A DNA stretch of 64,000 bases, taken from assembly GCF_017942085.1 (NCBI RefSeq), contig NZ_JAGKSP010000004.1:186001-250000 (forward strand). Reading direction: 5' to 3'. The notes under the pieces are model-generated. The model saw only the letters and a program-made list of their open reading frames with translations, did not search any database and was not told the DNA's origin. This document shows, in pieces, positions 42,835 to 52,250 of this stretch (positions are counted from its first letter, which is position 1; each line of letters begins with the position of its first letter). The position numbers and the translations under genes are program-made. The stretch is from Paenibacillus lignilyticus (GTDB lineage: Bacteria > Bacillota > Bacilli > Paenibacillales > Paenibacillaceae).

Positions 42835-44904
42835 ATGGTACAAAGTTTGTGGGAGCAAGAGAAAGCATCGGAGCTGCAAGGCGGACTTGCGCAGCTGGTT
42901 TATCGTTCGAACATCATCGGCACGGATCGCCGGGTATGCAACTGGGGCGGCGGCAACACGTCCAGCAAGACGACGGTACAGGATTTCCGCGGTCGTGACA
43001 TTGAAGTGATGTATGTGAAAGGAAGCGGCTCTGACCTTGCTACGATGAAAGCGGGCAATTTCACGGGTTTGCGCATGGAGGATATTCGTCCGCTGTTCGA
43101 GCGCGATGAAATGTCCGATGAGGAAATGGTTGGTTACCTGGCACACTGCATGATCGACAGCAAGCACCCGCGCGCTTCGATCGAAACGCTGCTGCATGCC
43201 TTCCTTCCGTTCAAACACGTGGATCACACGCATCCGGATTCCATCATCAGCCTGTGCTGCGCGGATAACGGCAGAGAGCTGGCGAAAGAAATTTTCGGCG
43301 ATCGTTTCGTATGGGTCCCTTATGTACGCCCGGGCTTCACCCTATCCAAAATGATTGCGCAAGGCGTGCTCTCGAATCCGAAAGCAGAGCTCGTGCTTAT
43401 GGAGAAACACGGTCTCGTCACTTGGGGCGAAACGTCCGAAGAAGCATACGCGCAAACGATCAAAATCATCACAGAAGCGGAAGACTTCATTGAAGCTAGC
43501 GTCAACGAAGCGAAGCTGTTCGGCGGCGTGAAACACGCAGCGCTTGAAGCCGATGTGCGCAGAAGCATCGCTGCACAAGTGATGCCAACGATTCGCGGCG
43601 CAGTCAGCGATGCGAAGAAAATGATTTTGACCTTCGACGATGCAGACGACGTGCTGGCATTCGTAGGCGGCGCGAAATCCCCTGAGCTGTCCCAAGTCGG
43701 CGCAGCTTGCCCGGACCACCTCGTTCACACGAAGGTTGTGCCACTGTTCATCGATTGGACGCCTAACCCGGCAGACATCGATGGCTTGAAAGCGATTCTT
43801 AAAGAAAGCATCGCTGCGTATAAGAAACAATATGAAGCCTATTTCGAACGGAATAAGAACGAAGGCGACGTGATGTTCGAAGCGGCGCCGCGCGTTATTC
43901 TAATTCCGGGAATCGGCATGATTAATACAGGCAAAAGCTGGTCCAACTCAAAAGTAAGCGGCGCACTTTACCACCGTGCCATTGCCGTTATGCGCGGCGC
44001 AACAGCGCTAGGCGACTTCGTCTCCCTGAGCGAGAATGAATCCTACAACGTCGAGTACTGGCCGCTTGAGCTGTACAAACTGTCGCTTGCTCCTGCAGAA
44101 GCGGAATTCTCCCGCAAAGTCGCGTTCATTACCGGCGGTGCCGGCGGTATCGGCAGCGAAACGGCTCGCCGCCTCGTTTCCGAAGGCGCGCATGTAGTGC
44201 TTGCCGACCTGAATTTGGAAGGTGCGGAGCGGGTAGCCGGCGAAATTAATGGGAAGTACGGCGAAGGCCGTGCGGCTGCCGTGAAGATGGACGTGACAAG
44301 CGAAGAAGCGGTTATGGCGGCTATCGCGGAAACTGCCATCACGTACGGCGGCATCGACATCATCGTGAACAACGCGGGTCTAGCAACCTCGAGCCCGTTT
44401 GACCAAACATCCTTGAAAGAATGGAACCTGAACATGAACGTGCTTGGCACAGGTTACTTCCTGGTCGCACGTGAAGCGTTCAAGCTGATGAAAGAGCAAG
44501 CGATCGGCGGCAACATGGTCTTCATCGGTTCCAAAAACTCCGTGTATGCGGGCAAGAGCGCATCGGCTTACAGCTCGGCAAAAGCATTGGAGGCTCACTT
44601 GGCACGCTGCGTGGCGGCAGAAGGCGGAGAGTTCGGCATTCGCTGCAATACGATTTTGCCGGATGCGATTCTGCAAGGCTCCACGATCTGGAACGGCAGC
44701 TGGCGCAACGAGCGGGCAGCCGCTTACGGCATCGAGCCGGATCAGCTGGAAGAGTACTACCGTAAACGGACGACGCTGCTCGTTAACATCTATCCGCGCG
44801 ATATCGCTGAAGGCGTTGCATTCTTTGCATCATCCAAGGCCGATAAGACGACTGGCTGCATGTTGACGATTGACGGCGGCGTGCCGGCAGCATTCACACG
44901 ATAA
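42835..44904 (+). CDS. rhaEW: Bifunctional rhamnulose-1-phosphate aldolase / lactaldehyde dehydrogenase
   Basis: A 689-residue fusion. Residues 1 to about 420 are a class II aldolase with zinc ligands His131 and His133 in HVDHTHPDS and a later His in MEKHGLVTWG; it splits L-rhamnulose-1-phosphate into dihydroxyacetone phosphate and L-lactaldehyde. Residues from about 429 are a short-chain dehydrogenase with TGGAGGIG, NNAG and the catalytic Tyr579-x-x-x-Lys583 in YSSAKALEAH; it oxidises lactaldehyde to L-lactate. The architecture equals Bacillus subtilis RhaEW (YuxG). CGGAGGT precedes ATG 42835. It leads the rhamnose operon. Confidence 0.95.
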   Translation: MVQSLWEQEKASELQGGLAQLVYRSNIIGTDRRVCNWGGGNTSSKTTVQDFRGRDIEVMYVKGSGSDLATMKAGNFTGLRMEDIRPLFERDEMSDEEMVGYLAHCMIDSKHPRASIETLLHAFLPFKHVDHTHPDSIISLCCADNGRELAKEIFGDRFVWVPYVRPGFTLSKMIAQGVLSNPKAELVLMEKHGLVTWGETSEEAYAQTIKIITEAEDFIEASVNEAKLFGGVKHAALEADVRRSIAAQVMPTIRGAVSDAKKMILTFDDADDVLAFVGGAKSPELSQVGAACPDHLVHTKVVPLFIDWTPNPADIDGLKAILKESIAAYKKQYEAYFERNKNEGDVMFEAAPRVILIPGIGMINTGKSWSNSKVSGALYHRAIAVMRGATALGDFVSLSENESYNVEYWPLELYKLSLAPAEAEFSRKVAFITGGAGGIGSETARRLVSEGAHVVLADLNLEGAERVAGEINGKYGEGRAAAVKMDVTSEEAVMAAIAETAITYGGIDIIVNNAGLATSSPFDQTSLKEWNLNMNVLGTGYFLVAREAFKLMKEQAIGGNMVFIGSKNSVYAGKSASAYSSAKALEAHLARCVAAEGGEFGIRCNTILPDAILQGSTIWNGSWRNERAAAYGIEPDQLEEYYRKRTTLLVNIYPRDIAEGVAFFASSKADKTTGCMLTIDGGVPAAFTR

Positions 44905-44921
44905 GAGAGGTTGGTGCGGGC

Positions 44922-45293
44922 ATGTATCAAGCAAGAGGCGAGAAGCACTGGATTATACCGGACGGCTACATTCCTCCAACGAGCAAAGGTTCACTTGAAA
45001 GCCACGAATCGGTGTGTGTACTCAACTGTGCATCGGAAGACGCACTGATCCGGATGACCATTTTCTTCGAGGATCGCAATCCGATTGAAAACATTCTTGT
45101 TGTCGTACCGGGCAGACGAACCAAACATATCCGTACCTCTTCCCTTTCGTCAGGCGGAGAGTTCATTCCGGTCGGCGTTCCTTATGCGATTGAGGTATTG
45201 AGCGATATTCCGATTATCGTGCAATACAGCCGTTTGGATGCAACGCAAGCGGAGAATGCATTAATGTCAGTCATAGCTCATCCTCTAAAATAA
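44922..45293 (+). CDS. Anabaena sensory rhodopsin transducer (ASRT) family protein
   Basis: A 123-residue protein of the ASRT family (PF07100). Recognisable segments are [33 protein letters not shown] and [19 protein letters not shown], close to the cyanobacterial transducer. No rhodopsin gene is present. ASRT-superfamily proteins have been predicted to be small beta-sandwich domains that bind sugars or similar ligands. Its position between rhaEW and rhaA, 17 and 20 bases from its neighbours, makes a role in rhamnose sensing or sugar handling likely. It takes the place where other Bacillales carry the mutarotase rhaM, to which it has no visible similarity. Confidence 0.85.
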   Translation: MYQARGEKHWIIPDGYIPPTSKGSLESHESVCVLNCASEDALIRMTIFFEDRNPIENILVVVPGRRTKHIRTSSLSSGGEFIPVGVPYAIEVLSDIPIIVQYSRLDATQAENALMSVIAHPLK

Positions 45294-45313
45294 CGATAAA
45301 AGGAGCATGTGAG

Positions 45314-46606
45314 ATGGACCAAACAATTCAAGCCAATTATGAGGCAGCCAAAGCGCTGTATGCACGCCATGGTATTGACGTGGATGCGGCATTGGAGCAG
45401 CTGGCTCAAATTAAAATATCGATGCATTGCTGGCAAGGAGACGATGTACGAGGCTTCCTGAACAAAGGCCAAGCGCTGACAGGAGGCATTTCGGTTACCG
45501 GTAATTATCCCGGAGCTGCCGGTACGCCGGAGGAGCTTCGCTCGGATTTGGAGCTGGCATTCTCCTTGATTCCCGGCAAGCACAAGCTGAATCTGCATGC
45601 GATTTATGTAGATACGGACGAGCAAGTCGAATTGGACAAAATCGAACCGAAACATTTTCAGAAATGGGTCGATTGGGCGAAGGAGCAAGGACTCGGCCTT
45701 GATTTTAACCCAACCTGCTTCTCCCACGAGAAGTCGAAGGACGGCTTCACGCTGAGCCATCCGGATCCGGAGATTCGTCAATTCTGGATCGACCATTGCA
45801 AAGCATCCCGCAAAATCGGCGCTTATTTCGGCGAGCAGCTCGGCCAAACCTGCGTCACGAACGTATGGATTCCGGACGGATTCAAAGATACGCCGGTCGA
45901 TCGTTTGGCACCGCGCAAACGGTTGAAGGATGCGCTCGATGAAGTTTTCGAGGAAGAATTGAACCCTGCTCATAACCTGGATGCAGTGGAGAGCAAACTG
46001 TTCGGCTTGGGCTCCGAAGCTTATGTTGTTGGTTCGCATGAATTCTACATGGGCTATGGGATGCAAAACAATAAACTGATCTGTCTGGATGCCGGCCATT
46101 TCCACCCGACGGAGGTCATCTCGAATAAGCTGTCTGCGATTTCATTGTTCACAGACGGCATTCTGCTCCATGTCAGCCGCCCAATGCGCTGGGACAGCGA
46201 TCATGTCGTGACGATGGACGATGAGCTGATCGATATCGGCCGTGAGCTTGTCCGCGGCGATCTGCTTAGCAAAACGCATATCGGCCTCGATTTCTTCGAT
46301 GCCAGCATTAACCGTGTAGCCGCTTGGGTTATCGGAACGCGCAACACGATCAAAGCGCTGATGAGAGCGATGCTGGATCCGGTAGAAGCATTGCGCCAAG
46401 CGGAGCTTGATGGCGACTATACGACTCGCCTTGCGCTGCAAGAGGAATTCAAATCTTACCCGTTCGGCGCGGTTTGGGATTATTACTGCGAGAAGAACGG
46501 CGTGCCTGTGCGTGAAGCATGGCTTGCCGAAGTGAAAGCTTACGAGCAAGCGGTATTGCTGCAGCGGGGCAAAGAACCGGTCGAAGCAGCAGAATCTAAC
46601 GTATAG
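45314..46606 (+). CDS. rhaA: L-rhamnose isomerase
   Basis: A 430-residue enzyme matching the RhaA family along its length: [63 protein letters not shown] and [13 protein letters not shown]. It converts L-rhamnose to L-rhamnulose with Mn or similar metals bound by the Glu, Asp and His of the barrel. AAAAGGAG lies eight bases before ATG 45314. Length agrees with the usual 418-430. It is an internal gene of the rhamnose operon. Confidence 0.98.
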   Translation: MDQTIQANYEAAKALYARHGIDVDAALEQLAQIKISMHCWQGDDVRGFLNKGQALTGGISVTGNYPGAAGTPEELRSDLELAFSLIPGKHKLNLHAIYVDTDEQVELDKIEPKHFQKWVDWAKEQGLGLDFNPTCFSHEKSKDGFTLSHPDPEIRQFWIDHCKASRKIGAYFGEQLGQTCVTNVWIPDGFKDTPVDRLAPRKRLKDALDEVFEEELNPAHNLDAVESKLFGLGSEAYVVGSHEFYMGYGMQNNKLICLDAGHFHPTEVISNKLSAISLFTDGILLHVSRPMRWDSDHVVTMDDELIDIGRELVRGDLLSKTHIGLDFFDASINRVAAWVIGTRNTIKALMRAMLDPVEALRQAELDGDYTTRLALQEEFKSYPFGAVWDYYCEKNGVPVREAWLAEVKAYEQAVLLQRGKEPVEAAESNV

Positions 46607-46617
46607 GAGGATGCAGC

Positions 46618-48093
46618 TTGCCAAGCATTCTGGCTTATGACCTTGGAGCCAGCAGCGGAAGGGCGCTGCTCGGCCGATTAAATAATCGCGTTATCGAGGT
46701 AGAGGAGCTTCACCGATTCGGCAATGATCCGGTCGGCGTCGGCGACCGTTTGCAGTGGGATATTCTCCGTTTGTTTCATGAAATCAAACAAGGACTGCTG
46801 AAGGCGAAACATGCCGGCGAAACGCCGGCAAGCCTTGCCATCGACTCCTGGGCGGTCGATTTCGGACTCATCGGCCGAGACGGCGAGCTGCTGGGCAATC
46901 CCTACCACTATCGGGATCGTCATACCGACGGAGTAATGGAACGCACGAAGGCGCGCCTTACGACGGAAATGATTTTCGGCCGGACAGGGATTCAGTTTCT
47001 GCCGTTTAATACGATTTACCAGCTTGCGGCGCTGAAGGAAGCAAATTCTCCGCTGCTTGAGGGGGCAGAACGGTTTCTCATGATTCCGGATCTGCTTCGG
47101 TACTTCCTGACCGGCGAGATGCATAACGAGTTCTCGAATGCGACAACGACGCAGCTGTACAATCCGCTCGAAGCACGCTGGGACCAGCCGCTGCTAGAAG
47201 CGATCGGGATCTCGCCATCGCTGTTCGGCGACGTTGTTCAGCCGGGGGCACGAGTGGGTCAACTGCGGCCTTCCCTTATGGAAGAGCTCGGCATCGGTGC
47301 AGTGCCGGTTTATGCGGCAGCCGAGCACGATACGGGCTCGGCGGTTGCGGCGGTTCCGGCGCTGGAGCGAGATTTTGCTTACTTAAGCTGTGGCACTTGG
47401 TCGCTGATGGGGACGGAGATCGATCGTCCAATCATCAACGAACTCGCGCAGGAGCTGAATTTCACGAATGAAGGCGGCGTTTACGGCACCTACCGTTTGC
47501 TCAAGAATATTATGGGGCTGTGGATTTTGCAGGAAAGCCGCAGAGCTTGGGAACGTGCCGGTCAATCGTACACTTTCCCTGAGCTGATTGCTTTGGCGGA
47601 GAAAGCGCCGGCATTCGGTGCGCTCATCGAACCGGATGATCCGATGTTCCTGCATGCAGGCGATATGCCAGCGCGAATTCGTCAATATTGCGTGTCGACG
47701 GGGCAGACAGCGCCGGCAACGCCGGGCGAAATCGTCCGCTGCATTCTGGAAAGTCTTGCACTGAAATACCGTTATGTGCTTGAATTAACAGAGCGGCTGT
47801 CAGGCAAAACGTTCAGCGGTCTGCATATGGTAGGCGGCGGCATTCAAAATGTGCTGCTGTGCCAGTGGTCGGCGAATGCGATCGGCAAGCCGGTTTGGGC
47901 CGGGCCGGTTGAAGGCAGCGCACTTGGCAACTTAGTCGTGCAGTGGATTGCGCAAGACGAGCTCTCCGATATTTGGGAAGCGCGCAAGGTGATCCGGGAG
48001 TCGTTCCCTGTCGTGGTGTACGAGCCGCAGGAACGCCAGTTATGGGATGATGCATACGGGAAATTCCGTGCGTTAACGGGACTTATCCAATAG
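46618..48093 (+). CDS. rhaB: Rhamnulokinase
   Basis: A 491-residue FGGY-type sugar kinase. The N-terminus LAYDLGASSGRALLG is the phosphate-binding loop of rhamnulokinases, followed by SLAIDSWAVDFGLI, AAEHDTGSAVAAVP, YLSCGTWSLMGTE and MVGGGIQNVLLCQWSANAIG. It phosphorylates L-rhamnulose to L-rhamnulose-1-phosphate, the substrate of the leading aldolase. The start is a TTG with AGGAGG at 46605-46610, overlapping the end of rhaA. Confidence 0.97.
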   Translation: MPSILAYDLGASSGRALLGRLNNRVIEVEELHRFGNDPVGVGDRLQWDILRLFHEIKQGLLKAKHAGETPASLAIDSWAVDFGLIGRDGELLGNPYHYRDRHTDGVMERTKARLTTEMIFGRTGIQFLPFNTIYQLAALKEANSPLLEGAERFLMIPDLLRYFLTGEMHNEFSNATTTQLYNPLEARWDQPLLEAIGISPSLFGDVVQPGARVGQLRPSLMEELGIGAVPVYAAAEHDTGSAVAAVPALERDFAYLSCGTWSLMGTEIDRPIINELAQELNFTNEGGVYGTYRLLKNIMGLWILQESRRAWERAGQSYTFPELIALAEKAPAFGALIEPDDPMFLHAGDMPARIRQYCVSTGQTAPATPGEIVRCILESLALKYRYVLELTERLSGKTFSGLHMVGGGIQNVLLCQWSANAIGKPVWAGPVEGSALGNLVVQWIAQDELSDIWEARKVIRESFPVVVYEPQERQLWDDAYGKFRALTGLIQ

Positions 48094-48132
48094 AAGATGG
48101 CAATATGAGCAGTTCGCGAGAAGAGGATGACT

Positions 48133-48903
48133 ATGCTGGTTGCAGAGCGTTATGAGAAAATAGTGGGACTGGTAAATGAACGGGGCAGCATCCGGGTAAC
48201 GGAGCTCAGCGAGCTGTGCCAGGTGACGGAGGAGACGATCCGACGCGATCTGGATCGGCTTGAGCAAGCGGGAAGGCTTCGCCGTTCGCATGGCGGTGCG
48301 GTCAGCGTGAAGGATCTGCCGCAGCAGCAGCCGGAAATTCCGTATGCGGAGCGTGAAATTACGCACGCGGAGGAGAAGAAGCGTATCGCGCAGGAGGCGG
48401 TCAAGCTCATTCGCCCGAAAGACCGTATCCTGCTGGACGCGAGCTCTACCGCGTGGTATATGGCTTCGTATTTGCCGGATTTTCCGCTGACGGTGCTGAC
48501 CAATTCGATCAAAGTAGCGACCGAGCTGAGCAGCAAGGAGCGCATTGAAGTCATTTCGACAGGCGGCTTGCTGGCGCAGCGCTCGTTATCTTTTGTCGGT
48601 CCGCTTGCAGAGCGGTCGCTCGACCTTTACCATGTCGATAAAGTATTTCTCTCTTGCAAAGGGGTTCATTTGGACCGCGGCATTAGCGAGTCGAATGAAC
48701 TGCAAGCGCGCATCAAGCAGAAAATGATCGGTATGGCGGACGAAGTAGTATTGCTGGCCGATGCCAGCAAGTTCGGAGTACAGGCGTTTACGCATGTCGC
48801 GGACATCAGCGAGATCAATCGGATCATTACGGATCAGCGGCTTCCGCAGGATACGCGGCTGCAGCTTGCGGATCGTACTTCGATTTCGGTTTTGACCGTG
48901 TAA
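48133..48903 (+). CDS. rhaR: DeoR family regulator of the rhamnose operon
   Basis: A 256-residue DeoR-type repressor. The N-terminal helix-turn-helix is IRVTELSELCQVTEETIRRD with the family segment HGGAVS, followed by the sugar-phosphate-sensing domain (DASSTAWYMASYLPDF, LTNSIKVATELSSKE, VFLSCKGVHLDRGISESNELQ). I chose ATG 48133; ATG 48127 would leave no spacing to AGAAGAGG. It is last in the rhamnose operon, as a DeoR gene is part of the B. subtilis rha operon. The likely inducer is rhamnulose-1-phosphate and the likely operator is at 42740-42783. Confidence 0.85.
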   Translation: MLVAERYEKIVGLVNERGSIRVTELSELCQVTEETIRRDLDRLEQAGRLRRSHGGAVSVKDLPQQQPEIPYAEREITHAEEKKRIAQEAVKLIRPKDRILLDASSTAWYMASYLPDFPLTVLTNSIKVATELSSKERIEVISTGGLLAQRSLSFVGPLAERSLDLYHVDKVFLSCKGVHLDRGISESNELQARIKQKMIGMADEVVLLADASKFGVQAFTHVADISEINRIITDQRLPQDTRLQLADRTSISVLTV

Positions 48904-48911
48904 GCAGCAAA

Positions 48912-48946
48912 GATGACTTCCGATCGAATCGGAAGTCATCTTTTTT
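48912..48946 (+). terminator. Terminator of the rhamnose operon
   Basis: GATGACTTCCGAT (48912-48924) pairs perfectly with ATCGGAAGTCATC (48928-48940), followed by six T. Confidence 0.95.
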
Positions 48947-48950
48947 ATTG

Positions 48951-49715
48951 TTATTTCATGCGCCGCTTATACACCTTCATCGCGGAGTAACAGAAGACCA
49001 CCAGGATCGCCGAACTCCATATCAGCGCCGAAAGTGTTGTTTGGTCCGCTGTTCCTCCGAGTAAGAGAGAACGGATGCTTTCGATGAGCGGCGTCATAGG
49101 CTGGTATTCGGCGAAAACGCGAACGGCTCTCGGCATGCTGTCGGTAGGGGCAAATGCCGAGCTGACAAATAAGAGCAGCATCAGAATGTAAGCGAATACC
49201 CCGGCGCCTTCGAAGGTTTTGGCAAGTAGGCCAAAGGTGACGGCAATCCACGTGAATGCGAGAATGCTGAGCAATAGAATGAGAATAGCCAATACCCAAC
49301 CGAGCGCATCAGCTTGAGGGCGAAATCCCATTAAGAAAGCCGCGAGAAAGATAGCAATGAGCGAAATGACGTTAAACACTAAGGACGCGATCACATGACC
49401 GCCTAGAATGGATGCTTTTGCGATAGGCATGGAGTGGAAGCGCTCGAAAACACCTTTGGTGAGATCATTATTGATACGGAGCGAAGAGTAGGCAACACCG
49501 CTGGCAATACAAAAGAGTAAGATGCCGGGCACAATGTAATTGATATAGCTTAGATCGCCGGTGTCCATCGCCCCGCCGAAGACATAAACGAAGAGCAGCA
49601 TCATCATGATCGGCATGGCAAGCACGGTAATAATGGTATCGATGCTGCGCGTGGAATAGCGTATGACACGTCCGCTCATAACGGCAGTATCGCTTAGAAC
49701 ATGCATCAGCTTCAT
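48951..49715 (-). CDS. ABC-2 type permease, DrrB-like
   Basis: A 254-residue membrane protein with six hydrophobic segments and the ABC-2 core (YINYIVPGILLFCIASGVAYSS; FERFHSMPIAKASILGGHV). It forms an exporter with the ATPase whose stop overlaps its start by 4 bases. DrrB-type permeases export drugs or lipids. It ends the PadR-controlled operon. Confidence 0.9.
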   Translation of the reverse strand: MKLMHVLSDTAVMSGRVIRYSTRSIDTIITVLAMPIMMMLLFVYVFGGAMDTGDLSYINYIVPGILLFCIASGVAYSSLRINNDLTKGVFERFHSMPIAKASILGGHVIASLVFNVISLIAIFLAAFLMGFRPQADALGWVLAILILLLSILAFTWIAVTFGLLAKTFEGAGVFAYILMLLLFVSSAFAPTDSMPRAVRVFAEYQPMTPLIESIRSLLLGGTADQTTLSALIWSSAILVVFCYSAMKVYKRRMK

Positions 49716-50662
49716 AGGGACCGCTCCTTTTCGTTTGAGACGAATGTCAGAAATACATCTTCCAATGTAGGCAGCTTCTGCGCAAACTCGGCAATCTCGA
49801 TTTCCGCGTCCGCTGCTTTAGTCAGGAGCTTGAGCATTTGCTTCGTAGTTCCGTCGGTGATGACGGAGAGCGTGAGATTGTTCTCATCTGCCGTCGCGTT
49901 GTATTCGATAAACAGGTCGCGTGCTTTTGACAGCGCAGCTTCATGATCGAAACGGAGCTCCAGATGTCCGCGCGGCAGCAGGTTTTTCAGCTCCGCAGGG
50001 CTGCCGTTTGCAACGATTGTGCCTTCATGCAAGATCGCGATTTGATCGGCAAGGTGGTCGGCCTCTTCTAAATATTGCGTCGTGAGGAAGACGGTGACAC
50101 CCGATTTTGCAAGATCCTTGATGATCTCCCACATGGCAATACGGGATTGCGGGTCAAGACCGGTAGTCGGCTCGTCCAGAAAAATAACGCGCGGATTGCC
50201 CAGCAAACTCATGGCCAAATCCAAACGTCGGCACATGCCGCCGGAGTAAGTCGCGATGCGGCGATCGGCGGCATCGAGCAGGTCGAAGCGACGCAGGAGC
50301 TCGTCGGCTTGGTTGTCGGGGTTCGGCAAATGGCGCAGTTTGGCCATCATGCGAAGATTCTCGCGTCCGGACAAAATATAGTCTACGGTGACGCTTTGTC
50401 CTGTCAGGCTGATTTCGTTTCGTACCTGCTCCGGCTGCACAGATACATCATAGCCGTTAATCTTCGCATTCCCGCTGTCAGGCTGGAGCAAGGTGGCAAG
50501 GGTTTTGATGATCGTGGTTTTGCCGGCACCGTTGGAGCCGAGCAGGGCAAAGGTCGAACCTTTCTGCACGGCGAAGTCGACTCCCCGCAGAACTTCCACA
50601 TTTTTGTAAGCCTTCTTGAGGCCTTTTACCTCAATGGCAAGATTGTTCGTCGTCGTCGGCAT
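49712..50662 (-). CDS. ABC transporter ATPase, DrrA-like
   Basis: A 316-residue ATPase with Walker A LLGSNGAGKTTIIKTL, Q-loop SLTGQSVTVDYILSGREN, signature YSGGMCRRLDLA, Walker B VIFLDEPTTGLDP and a switch His replaced by Gln (FLTTQYLEEADHLAD), a DrrA-type feature. The C-terminal extension is typical of daunorubicin-resistance ATPases. It is preceded by the DUF1048 gene by 11 bases. Confidence 0.93.
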   Translation of the reverse strand: MPTTTNNLAIEVKGLKKAYKNVEVLRGVDFAVQKGSTFALLGSNGAGKTTIIKTLATLLQPDSGNAKINGYDVSVQPEQVRNEISLTGQSVTVDYILSGRENLRMMAKLRHLPNPDNQADELLRRFDLLDAADRRIATYSGGMCRRLDLAMSLLGNPRVIFLDEPTTGLDPQSRIAMWEIIKDLAKSGVTVFLTTQYLEEADHLADQIAILHEGTIVANGSPAELKNLLPRGHLELRFDHEAALSKARDLFIEYNATADENNLTLSVITDGTTKQMLKLLTKAADAEIEIAEFAQKLPTLEDVFLTFVSNEKERSL

Positions 50663-50673
50663 GATGATGCCTC

Positions 50674-51027
50674 CTATTTCCCCAGTTTTTTATGAATGGA
50701 TGCGTTCATTTTGGCACGCATCTGTCCTGTCCACGTTTGAGAAGACACACCTTCCAGCAATCCGTCACAGAAAGCCATGACGTCGTTTCCGACTAGATCC
50801 AGAACGTCTCGTCCTTCGGCGGCGGCCAGCTCGAACATGTCGAGCATCTCGGGAAAGAGGTTGATGACTGCGGGATCCTGAGACGAGAAAGTGAGCATAT
50901 AATGTGAGGCGATTTTATATACTTCGCGGTATTCATAGGGGAGCTTCTTTGCACGTTTGACGCATGCTCTGTACACTTTTTTCTGCTTACGTCCTTCTTG
51001 GATGGCATGAACGATTTTCTTAAACAC
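50674..51027 (-). CDS. DUF1048 family protein
   Basis: A 117-residue protein recognisable as DUF1048 (PF06304): short, helical, with LPYEYREVYKIASHYMLTFSS and MLDMFELAAAEGRDVLDLVGND. The family has no known function but is very often encoded beside PadR regulators and ABC exporters, as here. It overlaps the PadR gene by 8 bases. It may form a regulatory partner of PadR, which is inference only. Confidence 0.85.
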   Translation of the reverse strand: MFKKIVHAIQEGRKQKKVYRACVKRAKKLPYEYREVYKIASHYMLTFSSQDPAVINLFPEMLDMFELAAAEGRDVLDLVGNDVMAFCDGLLEGVSSQTWTGQMRAKMNASIHKKLGK

Positions 51028-51349
51028 GGCTATCCTCCTTCAGTTGGGCAAGTCTTGACGAGATGTAGCCCCATTTGTCCCAAAATAACTTAAGCTCACG
51101 CTGCCCGGCGTCATTCAACCGGTAAAACTTCCTTGGTGGCCCGACATCGGAGGGCTTCTTCTCGATATCGACGAGTTGATTTTTCTCGAGCCGGATCAGA
51201 ATCGTGTAGACGGTGCCTTCGACGACATCCTGGAAGCCGAGCGTATTGAGGGATTTTACGATTTCGTAGCCATAGGTTTCTTTCCGGCCGATGATTTCAA
51301 GCACGCAGCCTTCCAGAACCCCTTTCAGCATTTCCGTAAGGTTTTCCAT
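51020..51349 (-). CDS. PadR family transcriptional repressor
   Basis: A 109-residue winged-helix regulator: LEGCVLEIIGRKETYGYEIV, GTVYTILIRLEKNQLVDIE and GPPRKFYRLNDAGQREL are the PadR core. ATG 51349 has GGAGG six bases upstream; the longer reading frame upstream lacks support. It leads an operon of DUF1048 and a DrrAB-type exporter and probably represses it from the palindrome at 51362-51409 until an exported compound binds. Confidence 0.93.
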   Translation of the reverse strand: MENLTEMLKGVLEGCVLEIIGRKETYGYEIVKSLNTLGFQDVVEGTVYTILIRLEKNQLVDIEKKPSDVGPPRKFYRLNDAGQRELKLFWDKWGYISSRLAQLKEDSRV

Positions 51350-51361
51350 AAACGTCCTCCA

Positions 51362-51419
51362 AGCTACTTTGTATCGCTTAGTACCACTACATAGTATCAC
51401 CAAGTAGCTGTGTTGTAAA
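51362..51419 (-). promoter_or_regulatory. Promoter and PadR operator of the exporter operon
   Basis: On the minus strand TTTACA (51414-51419) and TACTAT (51391-51396) are separated by 17 bases. AGCTACTT (51362-51369) and AAGTAGCT (51402-51409) form a perfect inverted repeat around the -10 box. This arrangement fits autorepression by the PadR protein encoded directly downstream. Confidence 0.65.
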
Positions 51420-51452
51420 CAGTAAATTAGGCCAAGTCTCCGCATTTTTATA

Positions 51453-51471
51453 TTGTCAACATGTCTGACAA
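51453..51471. promoter_or_regulatory. Candidate FadR/GntR-type operator upstream of lutA
   Basis: TTGTCA (51453-51458) and TGACAA (51466-51471) are a perfect inverted repeat around ACATGTC. FadR-type GntR regulators bind palindromes with GT and AC at fixed positions like this one. The LutR-like gene at 54519 ends the operon and is the likely binder. A second short palindrome, ATGATATCAT, is at 51481-51490. Confidence 0.6.
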
Positions 51472-51515
51472 CCTGATAAAATGATATCATAACTATTTCA
51501 TAAGGCGAGGTGCCG

Positions 51516-52250
51516 ATGAACGTGAAAGTTTCCTTATTTATTACTTGTTTAAGCGATGCCTTATATCCTCCGGTCGGTGAGGCGATGATCCGTTTGTTAG
51601 CCAGATACGGCGTAACCGTGGAGTTCCCGACCGTGCAAACCTGCTGCGGCCAGCCTGCTTTCAACAGCGGCTACTGGAAGGAAGCGCGTGAGACGGCGGC
51701 TACGATTCTGGCTGCTTTTGAAGATTGCGATTTCGTCATTTCTCCATCCGGTTCTTGTACCGGCATGATTCATCATTATCCGAAGCTGTTCGAGAACGAT
51801 CCTGTCATGCTGGAGAAAGCGATTAAGCTGCAGGAGAAATCCTACGAGTTTACGCAATTTCTGGTGCAGGTGCTAGGGGTTACGGATGTTGGCGCTAGCT
51901 TCCCGCATAAAGTCACGTATCATCCTTCCTGCCACGGCAGTCGCCTGCTGGGCGTGAAGGAGGAGCCGCTCATGCTGATGAAGCAGGTGCAGGGGATGGA
52001 GCTGATTCCGCTTCCTTTTGCCAATGATTGCTGCGGGTTCGGGGGTACGTTTGCGGTAAAAATGTCGGATATCTCCGGTGCGATGGTGAGCGAGAAGAGC
52101 GATCATGTGCTGGAGACGGAAGCGGAAGTACTTGTTGGCCTAGATATGGCATGCCTGATGAACATTGCGGGCAATTTGCGATACCGGGATAAGCCTGTGC
52201 GCGTGATGCATCTGGCGGAGCTTCTCTATGAAGGAGTGAAAGGCGCATGA
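51516..52250 (+). CDS. lutA: L-lactate oxidation iron-sulfur protein LutA
   Basis: A 244-residue member of the CCG-domain iron-sulfur oxidoreductases. Two cysteine-rich CCG motifs are present: VQTCCGQPAFNSGY and FANDCCGFGGTFAVK, with YHPSCHGSR before the second. LutA (YvfV-group; B. subtilis LutA) works with LutB and LutC to oxidise L-lactate to pyruvate in the cytoplasm. I chose ATG 51516, preceded by GGCGAGG; the GTG at 51510 lies within the ribosome site. Overlapping ATGA to lutB. Confidence 0.95.
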   Translation: MNVKVSLFITCLSDALYPPVGEAMIRLLARYGVTVEFPTVQTCCGQPAFNSGYWKEARETAATILAAFEDCDFVISPSGSCTGMIHHYPKLFENDPVMLEKAIKLQEKSYEFTQFLVQVLGVTDVGASFPHKVTYHPSCHGSRLLGVKEEPLMLMKQVQGMELIPLPFANDCCGFGGTFAVKMSDISGAMVSEKSDHVLETEAEVLVGLDMACLMNIAGNLRYRDKPVRVMHLAELLYEGVKGA

